64,000 bases of DNA from Galbibacter pacificus. GTDB taxonomy: Bacteria; Bacteroidota; Bacteroidia; Flavobacteriales; Flavobacteriaceae. Numbering within the stretch: position 1 is the first letter of the stretch; each line of letters opens with the position of its first letter. This document shows, one piece after another, positions 1 through 8,985 of this stretch. Under the pieces are notes generated by a model. That model had not been told where the DNA came from. It saw only the letters and a program-made list of their open reading frames with translations, and made no database searches. The stretch lies in the NCBI RefSeq assembly GCF_029603165.1, contig NZ_JAQSVC010000002.1:496001-560000 (forward strand), written 5' to 3'. A program made the position numbers and the translations under genes.

Positions 1-76
1 TTCCAATTATGTAATGTACGGCAGTTTTATTATCGGGTTTATCATCAATGCCCGGGAACAACGTAAATTGGAGTGA
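1..76 (+). CDS. C-terminal end of a membrane protein (partial, starts outside window)
   Basis: An open frame enters from the left edge in frame 2 and ends at a TGA at 74-76. The 24 visible residues contain a hydrophobic stretch (YGSFIIGFIIN) followed by a charged tail (AREQRKLE), as expected for the last transmembrane helix and cytoplasmic tail of an integral membrane protein. Too little is visible to name a family. The next gene lies on the other strand, so this would be the 3' end of a convergent neighbour. Confidence 0.45.
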   Translation, partial: SNYVMYGSFIIGFIINAREQRKLE

Positions 77-183
77 AATTGACGGGTTAGTGTGTTTTGT
101 GATTAGGGAAAAACGTAAGGGATAAGTTGTTAGTTATTTGTTAATGGTTAATTGTTGAATCTCTGGACTCTCAACAACATAAC

Positions 184-232
184 AGCGTAGCATGAGACTT
201 CTCCTTACGTCGAAGTGACTAAACGCTATGCT
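184..232. repeat. Palindromic intergenic element
   Basis: In the gap between two convergent genes an outer stem AGCGTAGC (184-191) / GCTATGCT (225-232, one G-T pair) encloses an inner stem ACTTC (197-201) / GAAGT (212-216). The GACTTCTCC...GTCGAAGTGAC core resembles short interspersed palindromes that I have seen in flavobacterial intergenic regions, but only one copy is present here, so repeat status is inferred. It could also simply be a transcription terminator between the convergent genes, although no T-tract follows. Confidence 0.35.
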
Positions 233-257
233 CTACACTTTAAACTTAAAAAACTGA

Positions 258-965
258 CTAATTATAAGCCTCAATGTCTCCCATGTCGATTGTAAAAAAC
301 AAAAACTTGTGTTTTGAAGGTAGGTAAGTGGTGGTTTCCATTACTTTCCAATCGTCCCAAGAGGCCTGTAATCCGCCAATAGGTATAATTTTAACCCACA
401 TTTTAAAGCTTTCGGGAAAGCCATTGTCTTTTAGTATCCACAAATAAGAATCTCCCGGTGTAGTTCCCCCTTCGGTATAGGTTACCAACAATGCCGACTT
501 GCCATTTTCCAGGGTCACTAATTTTCTTTCAACCCCTTTATCCATTATTTTAAACGGTGCAACCAGCCAAAAAGAGTCGTTGTTAAAATACTTTACAGCC
601 TTATCTATAAGTTCTTGGCGGGGTTCGGTATGCATTTTTACGCCGTCTATAAAAACTTCGCTCTTTCCGTAATTTTTTAGGTTGAGTTTTACCTGCTTAT
701 CATCCCACTTTACATCGGCTTGGTGTTCTTGTTTATCCCATTTATAGTGATGCACATTGTTAAAAGACCATTCTATGTACCTAGTTTTTGTATAATTGGA
801 ATAGTTAATGGCTTTTAGCATTTTCTGTGCCAATGCTTCAGCCTCGGGACCTTGCTTTCCAACAGGAACGGGCTCGTTGTACAAAAAATAAACGGCAACG
901 CTTATTATTATTAGAAATAGCAATATTCCAATAAATAGTTTAAGTATTTTACGTAATATGTTCAT
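258..965 (-). CDS. Membrane-anchored conserved hypothetical protein
   Basis: A 235-residue protein with an N-terminal hydrophobic segment (roughly residues 8-28, IGILLFLIIISVAVYFLY) acting as membrane anchor or signal, then a soluble extracytoplasmic domain rich in Trp, Tyr and Lys. I do not recognise a named domain. The start is taken at the ATG at 965 (MNILRK...), because an upstream in-frame ATG at 998 would add a hydrophilic leader before the signal segment and crowd the ggt stop. It is the last gene of a minus-strand run acpH-ggt-this gene, 42 bases after the ggt stop, so it is probably co-transcribed. Confidence 0.7.
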   Translation of the reverse strand: MNILRKILKLFIGILLFLIIISVAVYFLYNEPVPVGKQGPEAEALAQKMLKAINYSNYTKTRYIEWSFNNVHHYKWDKQEHQADVKWDDKQVKLNLKNYGKSEVFIDGVKMHTEPRQELIDKAVKYFNNDSFWLVAPFKIMDKGVERKLVTLENGKSALLVTYTEGGTTPGDSYLWILKDNGFPESFKMWVKIIPIGGLQASWDDWKVMETTTYLPSKHKFLFFTIDMGDIEAYN

Positions 966-1007
966 ATTTAAAACTTTTAAATCCTCTTTTAGGGGCAAGT
1001 TTACGGA

Positions 1008-2675
1008 TTAAAAACCAATAGCGGTATCGTCTCCACGTTTATCGGCACCGCCTTCTAAAGTGCCGTTTTTTAGCACTAAAATTGCATCGACTAAACCAAT
1101 TATCCTAGCTTTTGATTCGTTGATTTGATATCCCAATGCTTTTAGGGTTTCTATTTTTTCTTTTTCAAAGCCATTGGGCTCCATTAATATTTCATCGGGA
1201 AGCCATTGGTGGTGAAACCTTGGCTGGTTAACAGCTTCTTGCATCCCCATATTAAATTCATAAACATTTAAAATGGTTTGCAATACCGAAGTAATAATGG
1301 TAGAACCGCCCGGGGTACCTACAACCATTAACAAGTTACCATTTTTTTCAACAATCGTTGGTGTCATGCTGCTCAGCATACGCTTTTCAGGGGCAATACT
1401 ATTGGCTTCGGTACCAAGAAGACCAAACATGTTCGGTACACCGGGCTTGGCACTAAAATCGTCCATTTCGTTGTTGAAGAAAAAGCCCAGCTCTTCAGAA
1501 TACAATTTTGATCCATAGGCACCGTTGAGCGTAGTGGTTACCGATACGGCATTCCCGGAAGTGTCCACAATGGAAAAATGCGTTGTTTGGTTACTTTCCA
1601 CAATTTCGATTTCTCCGTGCGATACTTCAGAAGAAGGTGTTGCGGCTTTAAAAGAAAAATTGTTCATTCTTTCATTTAAATAATAATCGCTAAGTAATTT
1701 TTTTTCAGGAACTTCCACAAAATCAGGATCTCCTAAAAAATAAGCTCGGTCTGCATAGGCGCGTCGTTCGGCTTCTGTAATTAACTGGATGGCCTTTACC
1801 GAGTTGTGCCCTAGTTTACCAACTTTGTATGGAGCTATCATTTTCATTATTTCGGCCAAGGTAATTCCGCCACTGCTCGGTGGGCCCATAGAGATTATTT
1901 TTAAGTCTTTATAACTGAACACAACTGGATCCCGCCAAACGGCATTGTAACGTGCCAGGTCTTCTTTTGTTATCAATCCACCGTTTTTTTGAATAAAAGT
2001 GGCTATTTTTTCGGCAATATCTCCTTTGTAAAACCCAGCTTCTCCTTTTTCTTTAATAATTTCCAGGATATGTGCCAAGGCCGTGTATTTTATGGTATCT
2101 CCTTCTTTAAAATTATGAGCGAACAAAACGGTATCGCCACTTACTTCTTTAATTAATTTTTGATAATGCTTTAAACGATTGGCCTGCTTTTTTGTAACCA
2201 CAACTCCGCGGTTTGCCATATTTATTGCGGGCTGAATAAGTTTTTCCATGGGGAGGGTGCCAAATTTTTCATGAATTGCAAAAAGACCGGAAACACTCCC
2301 GGGAACCCCAACGGCCGTTGCCCCAACAATGCTTTTATTGGGGATTACGTTGCCGAGTGAATCCAGATACATGTTTTTTGTGGCCGCCAACGGGGCTTTT
2401 TCTCTAAAATCCAGGGACCCATTTCGACCGTCATTAAGCCTGTAGACCATAAATCCGCCACCGCCAAGGTTTCCTGCAAAGGGATACGCTACCGCAAGGG
2501 CAAATTTTGTGGCAATCATGGCATCAAAGGCATTACCGCCCTGTTTCATAATATCCGAGCCTATTTTGGAAGCTTCTGCACGTGCCGAAACTACCATGGC
2601 GCTTTCGGCAACAAGCCCTTTTTCCGGTTTACAACTGATTATAAGTATGGAGAGAAGGAGGAGTAGTTTTTTCAT
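1008..2675 (-). CDS. ggt: Gamma-glutamyltransferase, lipoprotein
   Basis: Gamma-glutamyltransferase/glutathione hydrolase, which cleaves gamma-glutamyl amide bonds (for example in glutathione) outside the cytoplasm. The 555-residue length matches the family precursor, which cuts itself into large and small subunits. The self-cleavage site and nucleophile lie in NQTTHFS near residue 365, followed by the conserved NAVSVTTTLN stretch, and GTPGGS lies later in the small subunit. The N-terminus (LLSILIISC) is a lipobox, so the enzyme is probably anchored by lipid and faces the periplasm. It sits 22 bases after acpH on the same strand. Known family role: nutrient recovery from glutathione and gamma-glutamyl peptides. 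Confidence 0.95.
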   Translation of the reverse strand: MKKLLLLLSILIISCKPEKGLVAESAMVVSARAEASKIGSDIMKQGGNAFDAMIATKFALAVAYPFAGNLGGGGFMVYRLNDGRNGSLDFREKAPLAATKNMYLDSLGNVIPNKSIVGATAVGVPGSVSGLFAIHEKFGTLPMEKLIQPAINMANRGVVVTKKQANRLKHYQKLIKEVSGDTVLFAHNFKEGDTIKYTALAHILEIIKEKGEAGFYKGDIAEKIATFIQKNGGLITKEDLARYNAVWRDPVVFSYKDLKIISMGPPSSGGITLAEIMKMIAPYKVGKLGHNSVKAIQLITEAERRAYADRAYFLGDPDFVEVPEKKLLSDYYLNERMNNFSFKAATPSSEVSHGEIEIVESNQTTHFSIVDTSGNAVSVTTTLNGAYGSKLYSEELGFFFNNEMDDFSAKPGVPNMFGLLGTEANSIAPEKRMLSSMTPTIVEKNGNLLMVVGTPGGSTIITSVLQTILNVYEFNMGMQEAVNQPRFHHQWLPDEILMEPNGFEKEKIETLKALGYQINESKARIIGLVDAILVLKNGTLEGGADKRGDDTAIGF

Positions 2676-2697
2676 ATATTATTTGGTTAAGGCTGGT

Positions 2698-3282
2698 TTA
2701 AAGCGATTTTAACTTATGGACTGCGAATTCTTGCAGTTCTTCAAAAAACGAAGTAAACTCTGCTTCAAATTCAGTATAATATTTTTCCAAGTCCTGTATG
2801 GCAAAATTCATTTTAGATTTATTTTTAGTGCGCCGGTTCATCCCGTCCAATACCTTGGAAATGCCTTCAAGCTTGGCATAATTGAGCAACCAGTTGTCGG
2901 CAATCATATACGGCATCATTTTTTTTACGTTCATGGGGAGTATCTCGTAATATTCGCCCAGTAAATCATAAAAACCGTCTACATAAACTTCCAAGGGCAC
3001 ATCCGAATAATCACTCCAATTTTTTGCCAAAAAATGATCGTAAAAAATGTCAACAATAACCCCGCTGTAATGGCCGTAATTTTTGTGCAGTTTTTTGGTG
3101 CTCTGCCTTACTGTTGGGTGTGCATCGGTAAAAGTATCTATTTCACGGTGCAACAAAATACCCTTTTTAAAATCGGGGGGATAGCGCTCGTAATTTTTCC
3201 CCCGAATGCTATCGGCCATGAAATTGGCCACTTTAATTTTTGGATTGTCTCCGGACAAATAAATATGTGCTAGAAAATTCAT
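2698..3282 (-). CDS. acpH: Acyl carrier protein phosphodiesterase
   Basis: AcpH-family protein (194 residues, usual length) that removes the 4'-phosphopantetheine group from acyl carrier protein. The opening MNFLAHIYLSG and the HREIDTFTD...HP segment, followed by YSGVIVDIFYDHFLA, are typical of the family, with His and Asp residues that make up a metal-binding HD-like site. It is first in the minus-strand run with ggt. The AcpH reaction is known from E. coli; its role in Bacteroidota is less studied, so the physiological function here is by homology. Confidence 0.85.
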   Translation of the reverse strand: MNFLAHIYLSGDNPKIKVANFMADSIRGKNYERYPPDFKKGILLHREIDTFTDAHPTVRQSTKKLHKNYGHYSGVIVDIFYDHFLAKNWSDYSDVPLEVYVDGFYDLLGEYYEILPMNVKKMMPYMIADNWLLNYAKLEGISKVLDGMNRRTKNKSKMNFAIQDLEKYYTEFEAEFTSFFEELQEFAVHKLKSL

Positions 3283-3371
3283 TTTCTAAAATTACGATTT
3301 ATAATGAAACTTTTAAGCGATCGTTTTCATTAAAAAAACATGTAGTTAAACTTTACAACTCCATAAACCTT

Positions 3372-3379
3372 TATATTTG
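3372..3379 (+). promoter_or_regulatory. Candidate -7 promoter element for glmM
   Basis: TATATTTG matches the Bacteroidota -7 consensus TAnnTTTG. It lies 90 bases upstream of the glmM ATG, giving a leader of about 80 bases. No clear -33 TTTG at ideal spacing is visible. Confidence 0.4.
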
Positions 3380-3468
3380 CTGAAAATAACGTTTTTATAT
3401 CCGTTTATGGATAATACAGCGTTATTGATAGAACCTTTTTTAATTTTAATTCAATAAAAAAATAATTA

Positions 3469-4857
3469 ATGACACTTATAAAATCAATTTCAGGAATACG
3501 TGGAACCATTGGCGGAAAAACAGGAGAAAACTTAACCCCGGTCGATGCCGTAAAATTTGCCGCCGCTTATGGCAGTTGGCTTAAAAAGCAGCTTCAAAAG
3601 GAAAATGTAAAAGTGATTATTGGCCGCGATGCCCGTATTTCAGGGGAAATGATTCAAAATTTGGTTTCTTCAACCTTAACCGGGCTTGGAATTGATGTTA
3701 TTGATCTGGGTTTATCCACAACCCCTACTGTAGAGATTGCTGTCCCGTTGGAAAAAGCCGATGGCGGCATTATTCTTACGGCAAGCCACAATCCTAAACA
3801 ATGGAACGCCTTGAAATTACTGAATAATAAAGGTGAATTTTTAAGTGGTAACGATGGAAAAGAAATACTGAAAATAGCCGAAAGTGAAGATTTTTCTTTT
3901 GCTGAAGTGGACAATTTAGGTAATGTAACCATAAACGATTCTTATATCGACATCCATATTGACGAAGTTTTAAATCTGGATTTAGTTGATGCCAAAAAAA
4001 TTAAGGCAGCCAAGTTTAAAGTGGTTGTAGATGGCGTAAACTCCACTGGGGGAATTGCCATCCCTAAATTATTAAAGGAGCTGGGGGTAGAGGTCGTAGA
4101 ATTGTATTGCGACCCGACCGGGCATTTTCCACACAATCCGGAACCTTTAAAAGAGCATTTAACCGACATTTGTGAGTTGGTTGTAAAAGAAAAAGCCCAC
4201 TTGGGCATTGTAGTAGACCCCGATGTGGACCGTCTAGCATTTATAAGTAACGATGGCGAAATGTTTGGGGAAGAATATACATTGGTGGCCTGCGCCGACT
4301 ATGTTTTAGGGAAAACCAAAGGTAACACAGTCTCTAATATGTCATCATCTCGTGCCTTACGCGATATAACCGAAAAACATGGCGGAAATTATGAAGCATC
4401 AGCTGTTGGAGAGGTGAACGTGGTTACCTTAATGAAAAAAAACAATGCCGTTATAGGTGGCGAAGGAAATGGAGGTATTATTTACCCGGAAAGTCACTAC
4501 GGAAGGGATTCTTTGGTAGGCGTTGCTTTGTTTTTAACTCATTTGGCCGAAAAAGGAATATTCGTAAAAGAATTGCGCGATAGTTACCCATCGTATTTTA
4601 TGAGTAAAAAGAAAATTGAATTGACGCCACAGCTAGATGTAGATGCCATTTTAAAAACGATGGAAGAGAAGTATGCCAACGAAAATATAAGCACCGTTGA
4701 TGGTGTAAAAATAGATTTTCCTGAAAATTGGGTGCACTTGAGAAAATCGAACACCGAACCGATTATTAGGATTTACACCGAAGCAAAATCGCAACAAGAA
4801 GCTAATGGACTTGCCGATAAGTTTATTACCGAAATAGGCAAAATAGCCGGGCTGTAG
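3469..4857 (+). CDS. glmM: Phosphoglucosamine mutase
   Basis: Converts glucosamine-6-phosphate to glucosamine-1-phosphate on the way to UDP-GlcNAc for peptidoglycan and lipid A. The 462-residue protein has the alpha-D-phosphohexomutase layout: substrate loop SGIRGTIG at the N-terminus, the phosphoserine loop TASHNPKQWNALK near residue 104, the metal-binding DPDVDR near residue 250, the sugar-binding GEGNGGI, and the C-terminal phosphate-binding RKSNTEPIIRIY. A TAnnTTTG element lies upstream. The downstream DUF1572 pseudogene is on the same strand. Phosphomannomutase is the alternative family name, but the overall sequence fits the flavobacterial GlmM type. Confidence 0.9.
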   Translation: MTLIKSISGIRGTIGGKTGENLTPVDAVKFAAAYGSWLKKQLQKENVKVIIGRDARISGEMIQNLVSSTLTGLGIDVIDLGLSTTPTVEIAVPLEKADGGIILTASHNPKQWNALKLLNNKGEFLSGNDGKEILKIAESEDFSFAEVDNLGNVTINDSYIDIHIDEVLNLDLVDAKKIKAAKFKVVVDGVNSTGGIAIPKLLKELGVEVVELYCDPTGHFPHNPEPLKEHLTDICELVVKEKAHLGIVVDPDVDRLAFISNDGEMFGEEYTLVACADYVLGKTKGNTVSNMSSSRALRDITEKHGGNYEASAVGEVNVVTLMKKNNAVIGGEGNGGIIYPESHYGRDSLVGVALFLTHLAEKGIFVKELRDSYPSYFMSKKKIELTPQLDVDAILKTMEEKYANENISTVDGVKIDFPENWVHLRKSNTEPIIRIYTEAKSQQEANGLADKFITEIGKIAGL

Positions 4858-4920
4858 TTTTAATTTATCGTAAATTGTATAACATTCAAAGCCCACTATA
4901 AAAAGTTTTAAATTTATAGG

Positions 4921-5502
4921 ATGCAAACAGAATACATCAATAGCGTAAAAAAACAATTTGCCTATTACAAAAAACTGGGCGAGTTAACCTTTGGGCAAGT
5001 GCAAGAAAAGGACTTGTTTTGGAAATACAATGGTGAAAGCAATTCTATTGCCATTATTGTTAATCATTTATGGGGGGAATATTTTGTCGCGGTGGACAAA
5101 TTTCCTTATCGAAGATGGTGAAAAAGAATGACGGGAGCGCGATTTGGAGTTTGAAGATGTTATTTCTACAGAAGAGGAGATGCTTAAAAAGTGGAAGGAA
5201 GGCTGGGCATGTTTATTTAATGCTTTAAAAAGAGTCAATGAAAGTAATTTTCAGCAACAAATCTACATCCGTAATCAAGGCCATAGTCTAATGGAAGCCA
5301 TAAACAGGCAACTGGCTCATTATTCATATCATATTGGCCAGATTGTTTTTCTATGAAAAATGATTAAAAATGAGCAATGGAAAAGTTTATCTATTCCTAA
5401 TCGAAAGTCTATAATACAGAAAAGTTTTCAAAAGAAATACATGCTGAACATTTTACCAAAGAATTTTTAAAACCCAATAAAAAGACCAATAAACTTTATT
5501 AA
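4921..5502 (+). pseudogene. Broken DinB-like DUF1572 gene
   Basis: Three frames together spell a DUF1572 (DinB/YfiT-like four-helix) protein. Frame 1 from 4921 gives SVKKQFAYYKKLGELTF...SNSIAIIVNHLWG; an extra G in the G-run near 5073-5078 shifts the frame, and the expected NILSRWTNFLIEDGEKE follows in frame 2. In that frame TGA at 5129-5131 replaces an expected Trp, and TGA at 5354-5356 replaces an expected Gly in the IVFLGK motif. A second shift near 5400 returns to frame 1, where EKFSKE...HFTKEFLKP ends at TAA 5500-5502. Four separate lesions make a sequencing error unlikely. The stop overlaps the ATG of the next gene by one base. Confidence 0.85.
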
Positions 5503-6290
5503 TGAAAAACGTTATTTTATCTTTATTTCTTATCATTTTTATTTCACTTAATGCACAACAATCTCCCGACACACTTCGGGTAATGTCGTTTAATATTCTC
5601 CATGGAGCTACTACTAAGGGCGATTTTAACCTGGAAGCTATTGCTGGTTTTATAAATAAATATCACCCTGATCTTGTAGCCATGCAAGAAGTTGATTTTA
5701 AGACCAACCGTAGTAAAAAATACAATATCCCACTAGAATTAGGATACAGAACTCAATTATTACCTCTTTATGCCAAAGCGATGCATTATGATGGTGGTGA
5801 ATATGGAGAGGCTCTTTTATCTAAATTCAGTTTAATTTCAACTGAAAATATGGCTTTACCACATTTACCTGATTCTGAACCTAGAGCTGCTCAAATTGCT
5901 ATTTTTGAAACTTCAAATGGAAATAAACTTCAATTTATAGCTACACATCTTGATCATCAACGGGATGAAACCGACCGTTTAATGCAAGCTGACGCATTGG
6001 CACAAAGATTTAAAAACGAAGAATTACCCACAATTTTGGCGGGTGACCTTAATTCTCAGCCTGATAGTAAAACTATGAAGAAGTTATATGAAGTTTTTAC
6101 TAAACCTGCTGATAAAAAAGCACTTATGCCAACATATCCATCATCAGGGGCTCGCATTTGTATTGATCATATTTTATTTAATCAACCGGAGAAATGGACA
6201 GAATTGTCTTACGAAGTTGTTTGTGATGAATATATAACCGACCATTGTGTAGTTGTTACAACGTTGGTTTTTAATCCTAACGGAGATTAG
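5502..6290 (+). CDS. Secreted endonuclease/exonuclease/phosphatase-family protein
   Basis: A 262-residue protein with a signal peptide (MKNVILSLFLIIFISLNAQ) and an EEP-fold catalytic domain. Visible motifs are RVMSFNILHG, MQEVD (catalytic Glu), THLDHQ, GDLNSQPDS (Asp/Asn pair) and the terminal DHIL...TDHCVV His pair. Such proteins act on phosphodiesters or phosphomonoesters (nucleic acids, inositol phosphates, sphingomyelin); the substrate cannot be told from sequence. The ATG overlaps the stop of the upstream pseudogene by one base, so it was probably the second gene of a two-gene unit. Its stop overlaps the stop of the convergent acyltransferase by four bases. Confidence 0.85.
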   Translation: MKNVILSLFLIIFISLNAQQSPDTLRVMSFNILHGATTKGDFNLEAIAGFINKYHPDLVAMQEVDFKTNRSKKYNIPLELGYRTQLLPLYAKAMHYDGGEYGEALLSKFSLISTENMALPHLPDSEPRAAQIAIFETSNGNKLQFIATHLDHQRDETDRLMQADALAQRFKNEELPTILAGDLNSQPDSKTMKKLYEVFTKPADKKALMPTYPSSGARICIDHILFNQPEKWTELSYEVVCDEYITDHCVVVTTLVFNPNGD

Positions 6291-7168
6291 TCAGGGGCTT
6301 TATCTCTATGTTTAAAGCGGTTGTGCGTCCATAAATAGTATTCGGGCTGGTTACTTATCTCTTTTTCTAAGTATTCCCAATAAATATCGGTTATTTCATA
6401 ATCGGGAAAATCCTTGGAACTGTCGGTTATGTTTACGATGGTAGTTTCGTAATACCCTCGTTTAACTTTCTTTACGCAAAAGAAAACCACGGCCATGTCG
6501 AATTTCTTTGCTAAGGTCTCGGCGGCAGTAAAAACAGGAACTTTCACACCAAAAAATTCCCGCCAGTATTTTGTATGTTGAACCTGTGGGGATTGATCGT
6601 TTACAAAACCGTATAGCGACAAATGGTTTTCCCGCTGATGTTTTAAAATAAATTTGGCTGTATTGTATCTGGAAACTAGCTCACCGCCATTCCTTTTACG
6701 GGTTTTTTTTATGAGCCTGTCAAAATACTTATTAGTTAATGGTGAATAAATGCCATAACCATTATGTTTTATGTGGTTTCCAAGGGAAAGCACCCATTCG
6801 TAATTGGCATAATGGCCACAAAGCAGGGCAACGCTTTTATTTTCCTCGGCATATTTATCGAGCAATTCCAAATTGTGGAATACTGCCCTTTTGTCCATTT
6901 CCTTACGCGACATGGTCAACGATTTTATCATCTCCAAGAAAAGATCGCACATGTGTTGATAAAATTTCTTCCTAATAACCAACAGTTCGGCTTCACTTTT
7001 TTCGGGAAAGCAAAGTTCTAAGTTTTTTAAAACCAGTTTTTTTCTATATCCAATTACATAGTACAAAAGCATAAAAACACCATCTGAAACCTTGTAAAAT
7101 ATAGGGAACGGAAGAATAGATATACACCATAAAATGGGATAGGTAAGCAAATAAATAAGTAATTGCAT
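6287..7168 (-). CDS. Lipid A acyltransferase, LpxL/HtrB-like
   Basis: A 293-residue member of the lysophospholipid acyltransferase superfamily, of the kind that adds a secondary acyl chain to lipid A at the inner membrane. The N-terminus is hydrophobic (LLIYLLTYPILWCISILPFPIFY) and anchors the protein. The catalytic HX4E motif is HYANYE near residue 118. The sequence QSPQ followed by a Tyr/Trp-rich stretch and a basic C-terminus matches the family. Bacteroidota lipid A is often penta-acylated, which agrees with one such enzyme, but the acyl donor and position are not deducible. Confidence 0.85.
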   Translation of the reverse strand: MQLLIYLLTYPILWCISILPFPIFYKVSDGVFMLLYYVIGYRKKLVLKNLELCFPEKSEAELLVIRKKFYQHMCDLFLEMIKSLTMSRKEMDKRAVFHNLELLDKYAEENKSVALLCGHYANYEWVLSLGNHIKHNGYGIYSPLTNKYFDRLIKKTRKRNGGELVSRYNTAKFILKHQRENHLSLYGFVNDQSPQVQHTKYWREFFGVKVPVFTAAETLAKKFDMAVVFFCVKKVKRGYYETTIVNITDSSKDFPDYEITDIYWEYLEKEISNQPEYYLWTHNRFKHRDKAPD

Positions 7169-7184
7169 CCAGTAAGTATTTTGG

Positions 7185-7192
7185 CAAATGTA
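7185..7192 (-). promoter_or_regulatory. Candidate -7 element for the LpxL-like gene
   Basis: The minus strand reads TACATTTG, matching TAnnTTTG, 17 bases before the ATG at 7168. It forms a divergent promoter pair with the rhomboid gene. Confidence 0.4.
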
Positions 7193-7318
7193 AACAATTT
7201 TTTTTCATGGGAAATTTATTAAAAAATTGGAAAAAAAATTACAGTTCTACTTTTTTAGATGAAACCCGGATTTATATTTTTAGCGTCAAAATCTCATCCG
7301 TTAAAGAGGAAATATAGC

Positions 7319-7326
7319 TATATTTG
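7319..7326 (+). promoter_or_regulatory. Candidate -7 element for the rhomboid gene
   Basis: TATATTTG matches TAnnTTTG and ends 22 bases before the ATG at 7349. This short leader supports the ATG at 7349 over the in-frame TTG codons just upstream. Confidence 0.4.
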
Positions 7327-7348
7327 ATGCTAAACCTTTTTGTTGTCT

Positions 7349-7996
7349 ATGAATTTAAGTATTGCAACCATTGTTATTATTGCCGCCAACGTATTGGTTT
7401 CCATAAAAGGCTTTAATGATTTCTCTTTTTTCGAACGTTACAAATTCAACATAGGCGCCATTCGCCGTGGGGAGCACATAAGGACATTGACCTCCGGGTT
7501 TCTGCATGTAGATTTTACGCATCTGCTGTTTAACATGTTAACGCTTTATTTTTTTGCCCCGATTGTAGTCCGCCATTTTGGCGACCCCAAATTTTTGGTA
7601 ATCTACTTTGTAAGTTTGCTTACGGGTAGTTTGTTGTCGCTTAATTTCCATAAAGAAGAATACCATTACAGTGCGGTTGGCGCAAGTGGTGCAGTAACAG
7701 GTGTGCTGTATGCCGCTATTTTATTGCAGCCCGGCATGCGGTTAGCGTTTTTCTTTATCCCCATTCCCATACCGGCCTATATTTTTGGAATTGGCTATTT
7801 GCTATATTCTATCTACGGGATGAAGGCGCGTATAGGGAACATAGGTCATACGGCACACTTTGGCGGTGCCATTGGCGGTTATGTAATGACACTTCTCTTT
7901 AACCCATCGCTCATTACACAAGAACCTTTAATGGTTGCCTTGCTCGCCATACCGATTATTGTTTTGTTTATACTGGAAAAAACAGGAAAAATATAG
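7349..7996 (+). CDS. Rhomboid-family intramembrane serine protease
   Basis: A 215-residue polytopic protein that cleaves transmembrane helices within the membrane. The catalytic Ser is in GASGAV (residues about 111-116), the catalytic His in HTAHFGGAIGG, and the TM2 motif HLLFNM is present, so the Ser-His dyad is intact. About six hydrophobic segments are visible. The start is placed at the ATG encoding MNLSIATIV; in-frame TTG codons just upstream fall inside or right behind the likely promoter. Substrates are unknown. Confidence 0.88.
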   Translation: MNLSIATIVIIAANVLVSIKGFNDFSFFERYKFNIGAIRRGEHIRTLTSGFLHVDFTHLLFNMLTLYFFAPIVVRHFGDPKFLVIYFVSLLTGSLLSLNFHKEEYHYSAVGASGAVTGVLYAAILLQPGMRLAFFFIPIPIPAYIFGIGYLLYSIYGMKARIGNIGHTAHFGGAIGGYVMTLLFNPSLITQEPLMVALLAIPIIVLFILEKTGKI

Positions 7997-8075
7997 TTTG
8001 GCACCGTGTTTGGTATGGTATGCTATTATAAAAAGAAACCAAATAATTTATAGTAAAAATCAAAAAGCAAGATTT

Positions 8076-8762
8076 ATGAAAAAAATAATCATTTTAGCAA
8101 TCGCAATTATGGGTATTACAAATTTACAAGCACAACAAATGGCAACGCCTTCTATTTCTGTTGAAGGGGAAGGCACCATAAAAGTTGTTCCAGATCAAGT
8201 ATTGATAAAAGTCCGTGTGGAAAGCGAAGGGAATTCGGCACAAAAGGTTAAGGCCGATAATGATGCTGCCATCGACAAAGTTTTAAAATATACAAAATCA
8301 ATGAAAATCAACGATAAAGATGTAAAGACCGAATATATCAACCTGAACAAAAACTACGATTATCAAACCAAGGAATATAAATACGTGGCTAATCAGTCTA
8401 TCTCCATTTTATTGAAGGATTTAAGCAAATATGCCGAATTTACACAAGGGCTCTTGAATGCCGGTATTAATAGGATCGATGGCGTGACTTTCAAGTCCAA
8501 TAAAATAGATGAACTGAACTCCCAGGCCCGCATTGCCGCGATTAAAGATGCGAAAGAAAAGGCGAATGAATATGCTGCGGCCATTGGCCAGAGCATTGGA
8601 AAGGCCATAAATATATCCGAATCGGGATCTATCGCGCCACCACAGCCTATATACAGAATGGAAATGATGAAAGCTTCAGACAGTGGTTCGGCCGAAAACA
8701 CAATTGCAATCGGGGAAATGGTCGTAAAAGCTACCATAAATGCTTCCTTTGAGCTGAAATAA
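8076..8762 (+). CDS. Periplasmic SIMPL-domain (DUF541) protein
   Basis: A 228-residue exported protein: signal peptide MKKIIILAIAIMGITNLQAQ, then a SIMPL/DUF541 domain beginning ISVEGEGTIKVVPDQ, which is the family hallmark. The C-terminal half has the usual Ala-rich helix (AKEKANEYAAAIGQSIGKA). Members form oligomers in the periplasm or outer membrane; molecular function is unknown. The longer open frame upstream (from 7935) overlaps the rhomboid gene and lacks a signal sequence, so the ATG at 8076 is preferred. A rho-independent-type terminator follows. Confidence 0.88.
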   Translation: MKKIIILAIAIMGITNLQAQQMATPSISVEGEGTIKVVPDQVLIKVRVESEGNSAQKVKADNDAAIDKVLKYTKSMKINDKDVKTEYINLNKNYDYQTKEYKYVANQSISILLKDLSKYAEFTQGLLNAGINRIDGVTFKSNKIDELNSQARIAAIKDAKEKANEYAAAIGQSIGKAINISESGSIAPPQPIYRMEMMKASDSGSAENTIAIGEMVVKATINASFELK

Positions 8763-8787
8763 CATCAACTTCATATATAAAAAATAG

Positions 8788-8820
8788 AAAAGGGATTGCC
8801 ATTAGAGTAATCCTTTTTTT
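8788..8820 (+). terminator. Terminator after the SIMPL gene
   Basis: A stem of AAAAGGGATT (8788-8797) with AATCCTTTT (8809-8817), one bulged G, runs straight into a T-tract. It lies 25 bases after the stop codon. Confidence 0.6.
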
Positions 8821-8985
8821 ATTGTGGTGAAGGGTAATCATGTTAAAAAAACAGAAATCAGGACATATTCCATTAAAAAACACACTTTTTTAATATCTTA
8901 GGCTCTTCTTTTTAAAAATGCCAAATGAAATTTGTTTTTCAATATTTCCGCAAAGCGAAGATTTTGCAATACATCTTCTTTAGTA

